Assembly (NCBI GenBank): GCA_051880375.1
Contig: JBJENV010000043.1
Coordinates: 1 to 19,737, forward strand
Origin: SIG299 sp051880375
GTDB taxonomy: Bacteria > Bacillota > Clostridia > Lachnospirales > Lachnospiraceae
DNA: 19,737 bases
Direction: 5' to 3'
The notes beneath the pieces were generated by a model that did not search any database, was not told where the DNA came from, and was given only the letters and a program-made list of their open reading frames with translations. The position numbers and the translations under genes were made by a program. Positions 1 to 7,683 of the stretch are shown here, piece after piece. The stretch's first letter is position 1; each line of letters opens with the position of its first letter.

Positions 1-561
1 CCTGTGAAACAAATACTTGAAATCCTCTGCCGTCAGTTCCGTAATTCTCGAATGATAACGCAGAATCGGGAACACATAGTCAAGAAAATTTTCACTTTCC
101 AACATGGAGGCCCGGATATTGTTTACCTTCGACATCGACCACTTCATACCGTCAATCGACATGCGGTTATAGGCTTCCTTCTGCGGCTCATTATATTTCA
201 TTGATAGAACGTTGAACACAACGACATCCGGTGTTTCATAACGAAGCGTATCTTCTAACAGATAATACGACTGCCAGATTAACTGCTGCGCACTTCCGCG
301 AATATAGCTGTTGATTCCGTATTCCTCCCAAAGGAGTGCCGGAGTAAAGTTTTCATAAACCTCGCAGTCCCCGATAAACACAACATCGTGGTCCTTTTCT
401 TCGTCATAATATTCCGCAATCATGGCGCCTTCCACAACACCGCTCATATACTTCGGCATCACAAGACGCTGCAGCAGGTATAAGGTTCCTATCACAAATA
501 AAAGTACGCTAAAGACAGCAACCAGCTTTTTCCCTCTGCCGTTCTTTTTCTTTTCTTCCAC
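1..561 (-). CDS. SGNH-fold DltD-like surface acyltransferase (partial, C-terminus outside window)
   Basis: This frame begins with GTG at 559-561 and stays open to the window edge, giving 187 residues of a longer protein. No in-frame ATG precedes it, and GAAAGGAAAG lies just upstream as ribosome binding site. A short basic N-terminus is followed by one membrane segment (about residues 12-31). The rest therefore probably faces outside. Residues 59-69 read DVVFIGDCEVY, which fits block I of the SGNH/GDSL fold (normally GDS), with Cys66 where the nucleophilic serine is expected. The gene starts 29 bases after the MBOAT gene and is the last visible member of the operon. By position and fold it would play the DltD role: taking the activated acyl group from the MBOAT and passing it to a cell-surface polymer. 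The SGNH assignment rests on block I and context only, because the catalytic Asp/His block is beyond the window. Confidence 0.8.
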   Translation of the reverse strand, partial: MEEKKKNGRGKKLVAVFSVLLFVIGTLYLLQRLVMPKYMSGVVEGAMIAEYYDEEKDHDVVFIGDCEVYENFTPALLWEEYGINSYIRGSAQQLIWQSYYLLEDTLRYETPDVVVFNVLSMKYNEPQKEAYNRMSIDGMKWSMSKVNNIRASMLESENFLDYVFPILRYHSRITELTAEDFKYLFHR

Positions 562-590
562 GTTACTTTCCTTTCTGTCAAAACATGCAT

Positions 591-2186
591 TTAAAACTGG
601 TTATAGATAAACTGGCTGGCATCGTAGCCGACACCGTAAGCTCCGAACAAAAGCACGGCAAGAAACAGGCCGTACCAAATCGCCGCGCGCAGCAGGAGCG
701 GCTTTGCTGCAATTTTTTCCCTGACGGAGCCGCTTCTTTGCGTCAGGCTGACAAAGAAAATTAACAACATTCCAAGCAGTAAAATCACATAATCTTTCAA
801 GTCCAGCCCAAGGTTTAAAAGGCTTCCGTCAAACAACACCTGCCAGTTCCATTCGGTAAATATGGAGCCGAACATGCGAAATGTCAGCGGAACGTCACGA
901 TAGCAGTCAAACATACGGAGACTGCTCATCAAAAGAACCGTGCGCACCACGCGGAACACTTTAAAGCCCCATGCTCCGTCTGCCTTCGGAAATTTCTCAT
1001 GAAATTTCCTGTATAGTGGCTCAAGTTCCTGCGAAATCATAATCACTACAAAGTTCCCTAAGCCCCAGACAATAAAGTTCCAGCTTGCACCGTGCCAGAT
1101 ACCGGTCGTAAACCAGACCGCAAACGAGGACAAATACACCGGCATTCTCTTGCCGATGGCTTCACCGAAATGGGCTCTGGCAAAACGGGAGAATTTTAAC
1201 ATCGGCTGGCAGACGGAAATCGGATAGAAAATGTAGTCCGTAAACCAGGTTCCCATGGTGATGTGCCAGCGATTCCAGTACTCCTTAATATTTTTTGAGA
1301 AGTACGGACGATGAAAGTTCTCCGTCACACGGATGCCCAGCACCTGTGCAATACCGATGGTAATATCAATTCCTCCGGTAAAGTCCGCATACAGCTCCAG
1401 TGCATAAAACAGCATTCCTGCAAAGGCATACGCTCCTCTATATTCCTCCGGTGCCTGAATCAGTGTTTTCACCGCAACAAGCATACGGTCGGCAATCACC
1501 ATTTTCTTAAAATAACCCCAGAGAATCCGCTGCAATCCAAACGATACCGTTTTTACATCAAAACGGTGCTCCTCATACAGCGTCTTTGCCAGTGCATCAA
1601 ACCGGCTGATCGGGCCCTGCACGAGCTGCGGGAAAAACGATACAAACAGGGCGAATCGGAACGGATTCTTTTCCGCTTCGTATTTTCCCCTGTAAACGTC
1701 TATCACATAGCCTACCGTCTGAAACGTATAAAACGAAATACCAAGCGGCAGTATCAGATTGGCAAACGAAAGCTGCCTGCTGCTTCCGAATGCGGAAAGA
1801 ACGGAATTGACGTTGGCAATCGCGAAGTTTGTATACTTTACGACCGCAAGAATTCCGATGTTAAGGAAAAGGCACAAAAGCAGCCAGTGCCATTGCTTTT
1901 TCTTTTCTTTTGCTTTGTACGCCTTTCGCTCCTCACGCGACAGTTCCTCCTTGTGTTCCTTTATGTAGCTTTCCGTCTTTGCCTGCATGGCAGTCAGCTT
2001 TTTAGCAATCAGGTAAGCCGATACCGTCGTGGTAAAAATATATGGCAGATAAGATGCATCGGCAAGGAAATAGAACACGTAGCTTGCCAGAAGTAACCAC
2101 ACCCACTGCCATTTTTTCGGTATCACATAATAAAGGACACAGGTGATGAGTACAAAAAACATAAATTCATATGATGTAAACAGCAT
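591..2186 (-). CDS. MBOAT-family O-acyltransferase (DltB/AlgI-like) with C-terminal acyl-shuttle motif
   Basis: A 531-residue polytopic membrane protein of usual MBOAT length. It has many hydrophobic segments, a charged lysine/glutamate-rich cytoplasmic loop at about residues 62-98, the signature GPISRF (191-196), WNRWHITMGTW (304-314), and the MBOAT active-site histidine in WHGASWNF (His365). Known family members take an acyl group from an intracellular thioester and move it through the membrane. The last six residues are FIYNQF (Tyr528), matching the C-terminal hexapeptide whose tyrosine carries the acyl group in the Dlt pathway. There it sits on the microprotein DltX; in related systems it is fused to the MBOAT, as here. 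The gene starts 27 bases after the acyl carrier protein and is followed at 29 bases by the SGNH protein. The ribosome binding site (AGGACGG) is modest. Family assignment is firm; the acyl substrate is inferred. Confidence 0.95.
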   Translation of the reverse strand: MLFTSYEFMFFVLITCVLYYVIPKKWQWVWLLLASYVFYFLADASYLPYIFTTTVSAYLIAKKLTAMQAKTESYIKEHKEELSREERKAYKAKEKKKQWHWLLLCLFLNIGILAVVKYTNFAIANVNSVLSAFGSSRQLSFANLILPLGISFYTFQTVGYVIDVYRGKYEAEKNPFRFALFVSFFPQLVQGPISRFDALAKTLYEEHRFDVKTVSFGLQRILWGYFKKMVIADRMLVAVKTLIQAPEEYRGAYAFAGMLFYALELYADFTGGIDITIGIAQVLGIRVTENFHRPYFSKNIKEYWNRWHITMGTWFTDYIFYPISVCQPMLKFSRFARAHFGEAIGKRMPVYLSSFAVWFTTGIWHGASWNFIVWGLGNFVVIMISQELEPLYRKFHEKFPKADGAWGFKVFRVVRTVLLMSSLRMFDCYRDVPLTFRMFGSIFTEWNWQVLFDGSLLNLGLDLKDYVILLLGMLLIFFVSLTQRSGSVREKIAAKPLLLRAAIWYGLFLAVLLFGAYGVGYDASQFIYNQF

Positions 2187-2213
2187 AACCTTGTCCGTCC
2201 TGTTTCTATTGAT

Positions 2214-2441
2214 TTAGTCTTCCATCAGACGCTCGATCAGTTCCCAGATTGCCTCTGCGGAGTTAAAGTTCTCCGGTATAATATCTTCTGCGGAAATGGC
2301 AACATCAAATGTATCATTGATTTCTGCAATCAATGAAACGATGTCGAAGGAATCCAGAATTTTATCATCAATCAGCGTGTCGCATGCTTCAAAATCCACA
2401 TCCGGATGTAAATCCGATAAAATTTCCAATAAATCTTCCAT
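2214..2441 (-). CDS. Acyl carrier protein (DltC-like)
   Basis: A 75-residue acidic protein with the length and helical pattern of an acyl/aminoacyl carrier protein. The phosphopantetheine site is LDSFD at residues 29-33, with Ser31 as attachment residue; DltC proteins have the same LDSF core. Carrier proteins of this kind need a 4'-phosphopantetheinyl transferase, and none is seen in the window. AAAGGAG lies about ten bases before the ATG. The gene is between the adenylation enzyme and the MBOAT. This differs from the common dltABCD order: here the carrier precedes the MBOAT. It would receive the adenylated amino acid as a thioester and deliver it to the cytoplasmic side of the MBOAT. A promoter-like site lies just upstream, so this gene and the two after it may also be transcribed separately. 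Confidence 0.92.
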   Translation of the reverse strand: MEDLLEILSDLHPDVDFEACDTLIDDKILDSFDIVSLIAEINDTFDVAISAEDIIPENFNSAEAIWELIERLMED

Positions 2442-2506
2442 AGTTCATCTGCTCCTTTCACTTATCTGCATCAAGCACATGCTCCGTACCTGACGTATCA
2501 GAAGTA

Positions 2507-2535
2507 ATTGTAGTCTAAAACTTGCATTTCGTCAA
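2507..2535 (-). promoter_or_regulatory. Internal sigma-A-type promoter before the acyl carrier gene
   Basis: On the minus strand TTGACG (2530-2535) and TACAAT (2507-2512) are separated by 17 bases. The site begins four bases after the stop codon of the adenylation gene, and transcription would start near 2500, about 60 bases upstream of the carrier protein ATG. The gap here (97 bases) is much longer than the 16-29 bases between the other genes of this operon, which supports a regulatory role. Confidence 0.6.
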
Positions 2536-2538
2536 ATA

Positions 2539-4056
2539 CTATTCGTGCTCTTTTTTATATTTTTCCTTTAAAAAGACACGATTGATTTTTCCGTTCGGAG
2601 TAAGCGGCATTTCTTCCAGCTTTTCCACATAGTTCGGAATCATATAACGAGGCAGTTTTTCCTTTAAGAGCTTTGTCAGTTCTCCCGCTTCTATATCCCC
2701 GACATAGTAAAGCACAATCTTTCCCTTTTCGTTGTCGTAAATACAGCCGGACAGCTTAACCTCCTCCAGCATATTGACGTTGACCTCAATTTCTCCCAGC
2801 TCGATGCGATGTCCCATGTGTTTAATCTGGTAATCTTTTCTGGATACAAAAACAAGCTCTCCGTACTCGTTGTACTTACCGATGTCACCGGTACGGTAAA
2901 TCAGTTCCGGATACGCATGGTTTAACGGGTTCTGTACAAAAGCCTCGTTCGTCTTTTCCGGGTTATTGTAATACCCCATGGTCAGCGAAGTCCCGCGAAT
3001 ACAGATTTCACCCGCCTCTCCTTTTGCAGCACGTTCGTCTTTCTCATTTAACAGAATGATTTCCGTATTTTTAAACGGTCTTCCGATTGGAATGACCTCA
3101 TCCAGCGCAAAATCACGGTTTACCTTATAAAAACAACACATTCCCGTGCCTTCGGTCGGTCCGTACAGGTTCGTGAACTTTGCCTTAGGCAGCACCTCTT
3201 TCCAAATGCGGAACTGCTTTATCGGGAACACCTCGCTTCCGAACGCAATCGTATGCAGATACTGCGGAACCACCTTTTTAAAGGCACCGAAAGCGGAAAT
3301 CATCGTGAGTGCCGAAACAACCCAGCAGATCGTATTGATTTTATGTTCGTTTAAAAATTCCACCAGCTTTATCGGGAACATGAACAGACTCTTCGGAATC
3401 AGATACGTTGTCGCACCGAATTTTAACGTCGGGTACAGTTCCTTTAGGCAGGCATCAAAATATAACGGCGTCTGGTTTCCGAACACCGTATTTTCATTAA
3501 ATTCCAGCGTTTCCGACAGTTGCTCGATATAATCCAGTACCGAGCGGTGACAGGCCACAACGCCCTTCGGAATTCCGGTCGAGCCGGACGTGAATACCAC
3601 ATAAATCGGATCAGTATCGATTGCTTTTGCCCTGATTTCTGCCAAAACCTCGTCCTGCACCGGTGTTTTTATCAGTTCATCATATAAATACAGGCTGCCG
3701 TCAAAATGAAAGTCCTTCGCAATTTCCACTGTCTTTTCATCACAGATAATCGCGCGCGGCTTTAAGTTATCGAGAATCAAATCAATTCTTACCCGCGGCA
3801 TTTCCTCGTCAATCGGTACATAAAAATCTCCCGCATTGATAACGCCGAAAAACGCCGTAATCGTCTTCGGGTGCTTATTCATAAATACGACAACCGGTTC
3901 CTTATAAATTCCCTGCTCCGCAAGGAAACTTGCGACTGCCCGATTCTGGTCATACACATCCTGAAAGGTCAGCGCATCACTTTCGTTGGCAAATGCAATT
4001 TTATCCGGTACCCTCTTTACGGTAACATCCAAATAGTCCAATACATGATTCTGCAT
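2539..4056 (-). CDS. Amino acid adenylation enzyme, DltA-like (D-alanine--carrier-protein ligase family)
   Basis: A stand-alone adenylation domain of 505 residues, the normal size for DltA. Core motifs are present in order: TSGSTGIPKG (156-165), FDACLKELYP with Asp201 where DltA has its amino-group-binding Asp (200-209), YGPTE (298-302), YRTGD (387-391) and NGK near the C-terminus with the catalytic Lys490. The family activates an amino acid with ATP and loads it on a carrier protein, here presumably the 75-residue protein encoded next. By hand alignment, DltA's FCGE segment, whose cysteine disfavours L-Ala, corresponds to FGSE (Gly273 at the cysteine). The D-Ala specificity usually assigned from the name is therefore not supported by that residue. 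The gene starts 28 bases after the racemase gene, so the racemase may provide the D-isomer used. Adenylation activity is well supported; the substrate is open. Confidence 0.9.
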   Translation of the reverse strand: MQNHVLDYLDVTVKRVPDKIAFANESDALTFQDVYDQNRAVASFLAEQGIYKEPVVVFMNKHPKTITAFFGVINAGDFYVPIDEEMPRVRIDLILDNLKPRAIICDEKTVEIAKDFHFDGSLYLYDELIKTPVQDEVLAEIRAKAIDTDPIYVVFTSGSTGIPKGVVACHRSVLDYIEQLSETLEFNENTVFGNQTPLYFDACLKELYPTLKFGATTYLIPKSLFMFPIKLVEFLNEHKINTICWVVSALTMISAFGAFKKVVPQYLHTIAFGSEVFPIKQFRIWKEVLPKAKFTNLYGPTEGTGMCCFYKVNRDFALDEVIPIGRPFKNTEIILLNEKDERAAKGEAGEICIRGTSLTMGYYNNPEKTNEAFVQNPLNHAYPELIYRTGDIGKYNEYGELVFVSRKDYQIKHMGHRIELGEIEVNVNMLEEVKLSGCIYDNEKGKIVLYYVGDIEAGELTKLLKEKLPRYMIPNYVEKLEEMPLTPNGKINRVFLKEKYKKEHE

Positions 4057-4084
4057 CTTTACTCTCGTTCCTTTCCTTCGTTTC

Positions 4085-4798
4085 TCAGGTTAACAGTCTT
4101 CGGTACTTTGACTTGAGTGTTCCGCAGGAAAGCACCGCTGCTCTCGCCAACACTTCCATCACATCCAGATAGCCGTGACCTATTTTCTCGTCTCTGCTGA
4201 TCATGGAAAGCTCCGTACAGCCAAGCAGAATCACTTCTGCTCCTTCTGCGTGAAGTTCCGCTTCCACTTTCTCAAAACGTTCCATATCTACCCGAAGCCC
4301 TGCTTTCACATTGTTGTAAATCATGTGCATCACCATGTTCTGTTTTTCTTCCGATGGCAGCACTACTTCGATTCCGTTTGCCTCTAATTCCTTCTGGAAC
4401 ACACCGGTATGAATCGTACCGTCGGTTGCTTCCAGACCTACCCGCCGGATACCCTCCTGCTTTAAATAAGCGGCTGTTTCTTTAATCACATGGATGATTG
4501 GAACCGGCACCTGCTCCTGAATCTGCTCATGCAGTGCATGCGCGGTGATACACGGAATAGCAATCAGTTCCGCGCCGTCCGCCGCCAGCCGTTTCCCGCA
4601 GTCAATAATCTGCGGTGCAGGATTTTCCGGCGACCTTCCAAGCAGAAAGCTTGTACGATCCGGTATCTGCGGTCTGTTGTATATAATCATCGGAATGTGT
4701 TCCTGATCCGTGGATGCTTCTGTCATTTCAATAACAAGCTGCATATAGTATGCGGTTGCCATCGGGCCAAGCCCGCCGATTACCCCTAGTGTTTTCAC
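4085..4798 (-). CDS. Aspartate/glutamate racemase family protein
   Basis: A 237-residue protein starting with GTG (4796-4798); GAGG lies upstream at normal spacing. It opens with GVIGGLGPMAT, typical of the Asp/Glu/hydantoin racemase superfamily. It has both expected catalytic cysteines, Cys83 in IPCITAH and Cys194 in LGCTEL, nearly the same positions as the cysteine pair of archaeal aspartate racemase. These PLP-independent enzymes invert the alpha carbon by two-base chemistry. The usual PCNTAH is PCITAH here, so the asparagine after the first cysteine is isoleucine, and the common VGLLAT is VGLEAT (Glu123). Both changes hint at a subfamily with altered substrate. It lies 16 bases after the second transglutaminase-like gene and 28 bases before the adenylation enzyme. 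It probably makes the D-amino acid that enzyme activates, though the actual amino acid cannot be read from sequence. Confidence 0.9.
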   Translation of the reverse strand: MKTLGVIGGLGPMATAYYMQLVIEMTEASTDQEHIPMIIYNRPQIPDRTSFLLGRSPENPAPQIIDCGKRLAADGAELIAIPCITAHALHEQIQEQVPVPIIHVIKETAAYLKQEGIRRVGLEATDGTIHTGVFQKELEANGIEVVLPSEEKQNMVMHMIYNNVKAGLRVDMERFEKVEAELHAEGAEVILLGCTELSMISRDEKIGHGYLDVMEVLARAAVLSCGTLKSKYRRLLT

Positions 4799-4814
4799 GT
4801 ATCTGCCTCATTTC

Positions 4815-6437
4815 CTACTGAATTTCCGGATACAGGCTCCGGTCATAAATATGGCTGTTCTTGTGAGCAACCGAATATGCCTCCAAATCGGCATCCGACA
4901 TTAAGAAAAATTCCGTCTTGTCCTTTCTCGGTGTCGAATCAAAATGCTGCCAGCCGTCTCCGACATCCACAAGGTTCCAATAATGGGACGGATTGACCGC
5001 CGATTTCACAATATCCATGTTCTTAATACCGGCACGGGTTAACAGTTCCTTTGCCGTCGCTGCATAGACAAAGCAGTCACCCTGCCTCTTAAACAGGCCT
5101 TCATACGCACCACGCATATAATCGCCCTTTTCGGAATGACTGATATAACCGATATGGCTCTTAATCCAGGTATAAATTGCCTTGGCTTTCTGCTTATCGG
5201 TCATACCATCGGTTAAAATCGACGCCAGAATCTCATCTGCCTTGGCATGAATTTTCTCTTCATCTGCCCACGCCGGCTCCTCTGCCAGAACGTTTACCTT
5301 TCCCTCCGCACTGACCGAATTGCCGGAGCAGTCGGTGACCGTATAGGTTACGGTATAACTGCCTACTTTATTGATGTCAACACTGTCACGGTCAATCGTG
5401 AGTGTCATCTCTTCCTTGGCATCAATGTTGTCAAAATAACTGACAGCCTTTTTATAGGAAATCGTTCCGCCTACAACAACATCAATGTTACTGACCGAAA
5501 TCGTCGGTTTCTCCGTATCCCGCTTTATGGTAAGTCCCGCCTCACAGACTGCCTCATTTCCGCTTGTATCCGTCAAAAGAATCGATACGTTCTGCTCGCC
5601 TTCCAGACTCCAGTCCGGCTCGCTCACAAAGGAAACAGTAACCTCGGTTTTGTCTTTGGTTGATACGATAAATTCCTCTGCTGCTTTCGGCTTGTTTAAC
5701 CATGTCGTTACCTTTTTTGTCTCTGCCGTCGGCGGTGTGGTATCCTCCACAATCAGAACCGATGTTACCTCTATTCCGTCTGCAAGCAGCGTCACGGTTG
5801 TCTCACCTAAACAGTTCATATCAAGTGCTGCTACATCTGTCACATAAGAAATCGTGCCACCTTCTTCTGTCAGGAATGCTTCTGCCGGAGGCACGCTGCC
5901 GCCAAGCTCTGCACGAAGCTCCGTTTTCACATGCGGAATATAAAGCTCTGCCGTTACCGCTGTCCGGTTTCCTGCCTCGTCTGTCACAAACAAAGAAACG
6001 CTTTGGGTTCCGTACCTTGTCACATCCGGTTCTGCGGCATACGTTACGCTGCACGGTGACACGTCCTGAATCTCCGTTACAAAACTCTCCGGCGGAACCG
6101 GATTTCCGTACGCGCTGACCACACGCACTCCGGTTGCTGTCGGAGCAGTAGTATCCTTTACTTCTATTTCTACGGAATAGGTAAAAATCGAAGCCTCGAT
6201 TTTTGCCGCATAGACCCCTTCTTTATTCAAATCTTCCGGAAGCTCCAAAAATTTAAAAGCTGCATTGTCCCACTCATAATGCCGGAACATTTCCGTCGTC
6301 ACTGTGCTTCCCGCCTCTATCGTAATAGCTCCGTCAATTCTCGTAATCAAAAAGAATGCCATTGTTCCCATGGCAGCAAGCAGAATCACCACGCTCGCCA
6401 CAAGCAGCATCTGTAATTTCTTCAGTTTTCGGTTCAT
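4815..6437 (-). CDS. Membrane-anchored Ig-repeat protein with C-terminal transglutaminase-like domain
   Basis: A 540-residue surface protein. Residues 10-32 form an uncleaved-looking membrane anchor after a basic start. They are followed by about five Ig-like (DUF5011/HYR-type) modules to about residue 385. Several modules open with DTTAPT, DTTPPT or DTEKPT and end in phrases such as TDEAGN, TDTSGN and TDCSGN. The C-terminal 150 residues are a transglutaminase-like cysteine domain with a complete triad: Cys455 in GDCFVYA, His485 in SHYWNLV and Asp500 in HFDSTPR. Such domains in bacteria act as cysteine proteases, amidases or crosslinking enzymes. GGGAGG precedes the ATG. The gene follows the related lipoprotein gene by 17 bases and precedes the racemase by 16, so all share one transcript. 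Its target is unknown; a role at the same surface polymer as the Dlt-like enzymes is inference. Confidence 0.88.
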   Translation of the reverse strand: MNRKLKKLQMLLVASVVILLAAMGTMAFFLITRIDGAITIEAGSTVTTEMFRHYEWDNAAFKFLELPEDLNKEGVYAAKIEASIFTYSVEIEVKDTTAPTATGVRVVSAYGNPVPPESFVTEIQDVSPCSVTYAAEPDVTRYGTQSVSLFVTDEAGNRTAVTAELYIPHVKTELRAELGGSVPPAEAFLTEEGGTISYVTDVAALDMNCLGETTVTLLADGIEVTSVLIVEDTTPPTAETKKVTTWLNKPKAAEEFIVSTKDKTEVTVSFVSEPDWSLEGEQNVSILLTDTSGNEAVCEAGLTIKRDTEKPTISVSNIDVVVGGTISYKKAVSYFDNIDAKEEMTLTIDRDSVDINKVGSYTVTYTVTDCSGNSVSAEGKVNVLAEEPAWADEEKIHAKADEILASILTDGMTDKQKAKAIYTWIKSHIGYISHSEKGDYMRGAYEGLFKRQGDCFVYAATAKELLTRAGIKNMDIVKSAVNPSHYWNLVDVGDGWQHFDSTPRKDKTEFFLMSDADLEAYSVAHKNSHIYDRSLYPEIQ

Positions 6438-6454
6438 ATGCTACCTCCCTTGCT

Positions 6455-7645
6455 CTACTCTCCGTATACGATTTTAGTCTCCCTCTCCGGATAGAGCGAT
6501 TCATCAAACACATAATAATTCGGATGTTCCGGATACGATTCGGTATAGGCTTGTACCTGAGCATCGGTCTGCATAAAACACTGGTACTTATCTCCCTTTC
6601 TGCGCGGGCTGGAATCACAATGATACCAGCCGTCTCCCAGATTCACCAGATTCCACCAGTGGTTGCTTGTCCCGCCTACTCTGCGGACTTCCATTGTTTC
6701 GATGCCACACTTCTGCAAAAGCACCGTAAAGGTTGCATAATATACATAGCAGTCACCGGAACGGTCATGAAGCCCCTCATATGCCCCGGCATAAACCGAA
6801 CTGCGGTCTCCCGCAGAATATGAGTAGGTAATCTTCGTTCTGCACCAGTTCCAAAGTGTATAACAGGTATCCCATTTTGACATGTCATCCGTAATCAGTT
6901 CCTCAATCAGGGCATCTGCCATTTTGTCTGCTGCCGCTTCTTTATCGGAACGCTGTTCTACAAAAACCGTAATCTCCGCTGTCGCGCTGTTACCCGATGC
7001 ATCCGTCGCTGTATATCGTACCGGATAGGCTCCCGGCGTATTCAAATCAACTTCATCATTTTCTACCGTAAACGAAATCTTACCGTCTGCATTATCCGTC
7101 AATGTAATCCCCTTTTTATAAGAAATGGTTTCTCCTGCAAACACGGTAATATCCTTTACCCCCTCCATTACAGGCGGTGTCATATCTGTCACTTCTATGA
7201 TAACCGTAAGCTCACATCCATCATAAACAACCGGGACTTCATAAACGGCGCCTGCCTTTTTTAACTCTTCTTCGCTAAGTTCCCTCTGCACACAGAAAAG
7301 TCCTTCCTCCTTCGGGATGTCCTCTTCGGACGCAAAAAAATCCGGTATGCCAATGTCAGTTCCTGCTTCTACCTGAATTTCTGTTCGTACAGGAACCGTT
7401 CTTTCCGGCACCGGAGTCTGGGTCGGTACAATTTCTTCCGTAGGCACTGGCGTTATTGTCGGTGCTGCTGTTGTCGACGGTGCCGGAGAAGGTACCTTCG
7501 TATTTTCTGAATCAGCCACACCACCTACAGTACTGGTTTCTTTCATATTACGGTCATTTCCAGAGCTTTCCGCTGTTGTACATGCGCTCAGACAAAACAC
7601 CATTACTCCTGCCAAAAGTGTTCTGTACATACTGCGATGTCTCAT
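6455..7645 (-). CDS. Lipoprotein with Ig-like and transglutaminase-like domains
   Basis: I chose ATG at 7645 because AGGAGG sits nine bases upstream. A longer in-frame start at 7714 would lie inside the promoter. The 396-residue product has a lipoprotein signal peptide with lipobox LSAC (Cys22) and a Pro/Thr-rich wall-spanning linker at about 50-88. An uncharacterised module (90-155), one Ig-like module (157-229, ending TDASGNS) and a transglutaminase-like domain (about 235-396) follow. The triad is intact: Cys299 in GDCYVYY, His329 in NHWWNLV and Asp344 in HCDSSPR. It is a shorter paralogue of the next protein: both end in an SLYPE tail after the same domain, but this one is lipid-anchored and the other has a transmembrane anchor. 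It is the first gene of the seven-gene operon. Substrate unknown. Confidence 0.88.
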   Translation of the reverse strand: MRHRSMYRTLLAGVMVFCLSACTTAESSGNDRNMKETSTVGGVADSENTKVPSPAPSTTAAPTITPVPTEEIVPTQTPVPERTVPVRTEIQVEAGTDIGIPDFFASEEDIPKEEGLFCVQRELSEEELKKAGAVYEVPVVYDGCELTVIIEVTDMTPPVMEGVKDITVFAGETISYKKGITLTDNADGKISFTVENDEVDLNTPGAYPVRYTATDASGNSATAEITVFVEQRSDKEAAADKMADALIEELITDDMSKWDTCYTLWNWCRTKITYSYSAGDRSSVYAGAYEGLHDRSGDCYVYYATFTVLLQKCGIETMEVRRVGGTSNHWWNLVNLGDGWYHCDSSPRRKGDKYQCFMQTDAQVQAYTESYPEHPNYYVFDESLYPERETKIVYGE

Positions 7646-7683
7646 AACTATCAGCCTCCTATGACCTGATTTGCTTTCTATTC

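Noticed and set aside
1311..2096. Long plus-strand open frame opposite the MBOAT gene
   Set aside because: Antisense to a clearly conserved membrane protein, with low-complexity, cysteine/histidine/arginine-rich translation and no ribosome binding site; a shadow frame.
2539..4056. Naming the adenylation enzyme as plain dltA (D-Ala ligase)
   Set aside because: Overall family fits, but the selectivity cysteine is missing, gene order differs from dltABCD, and a racemase is linked; the substrate should stay open.
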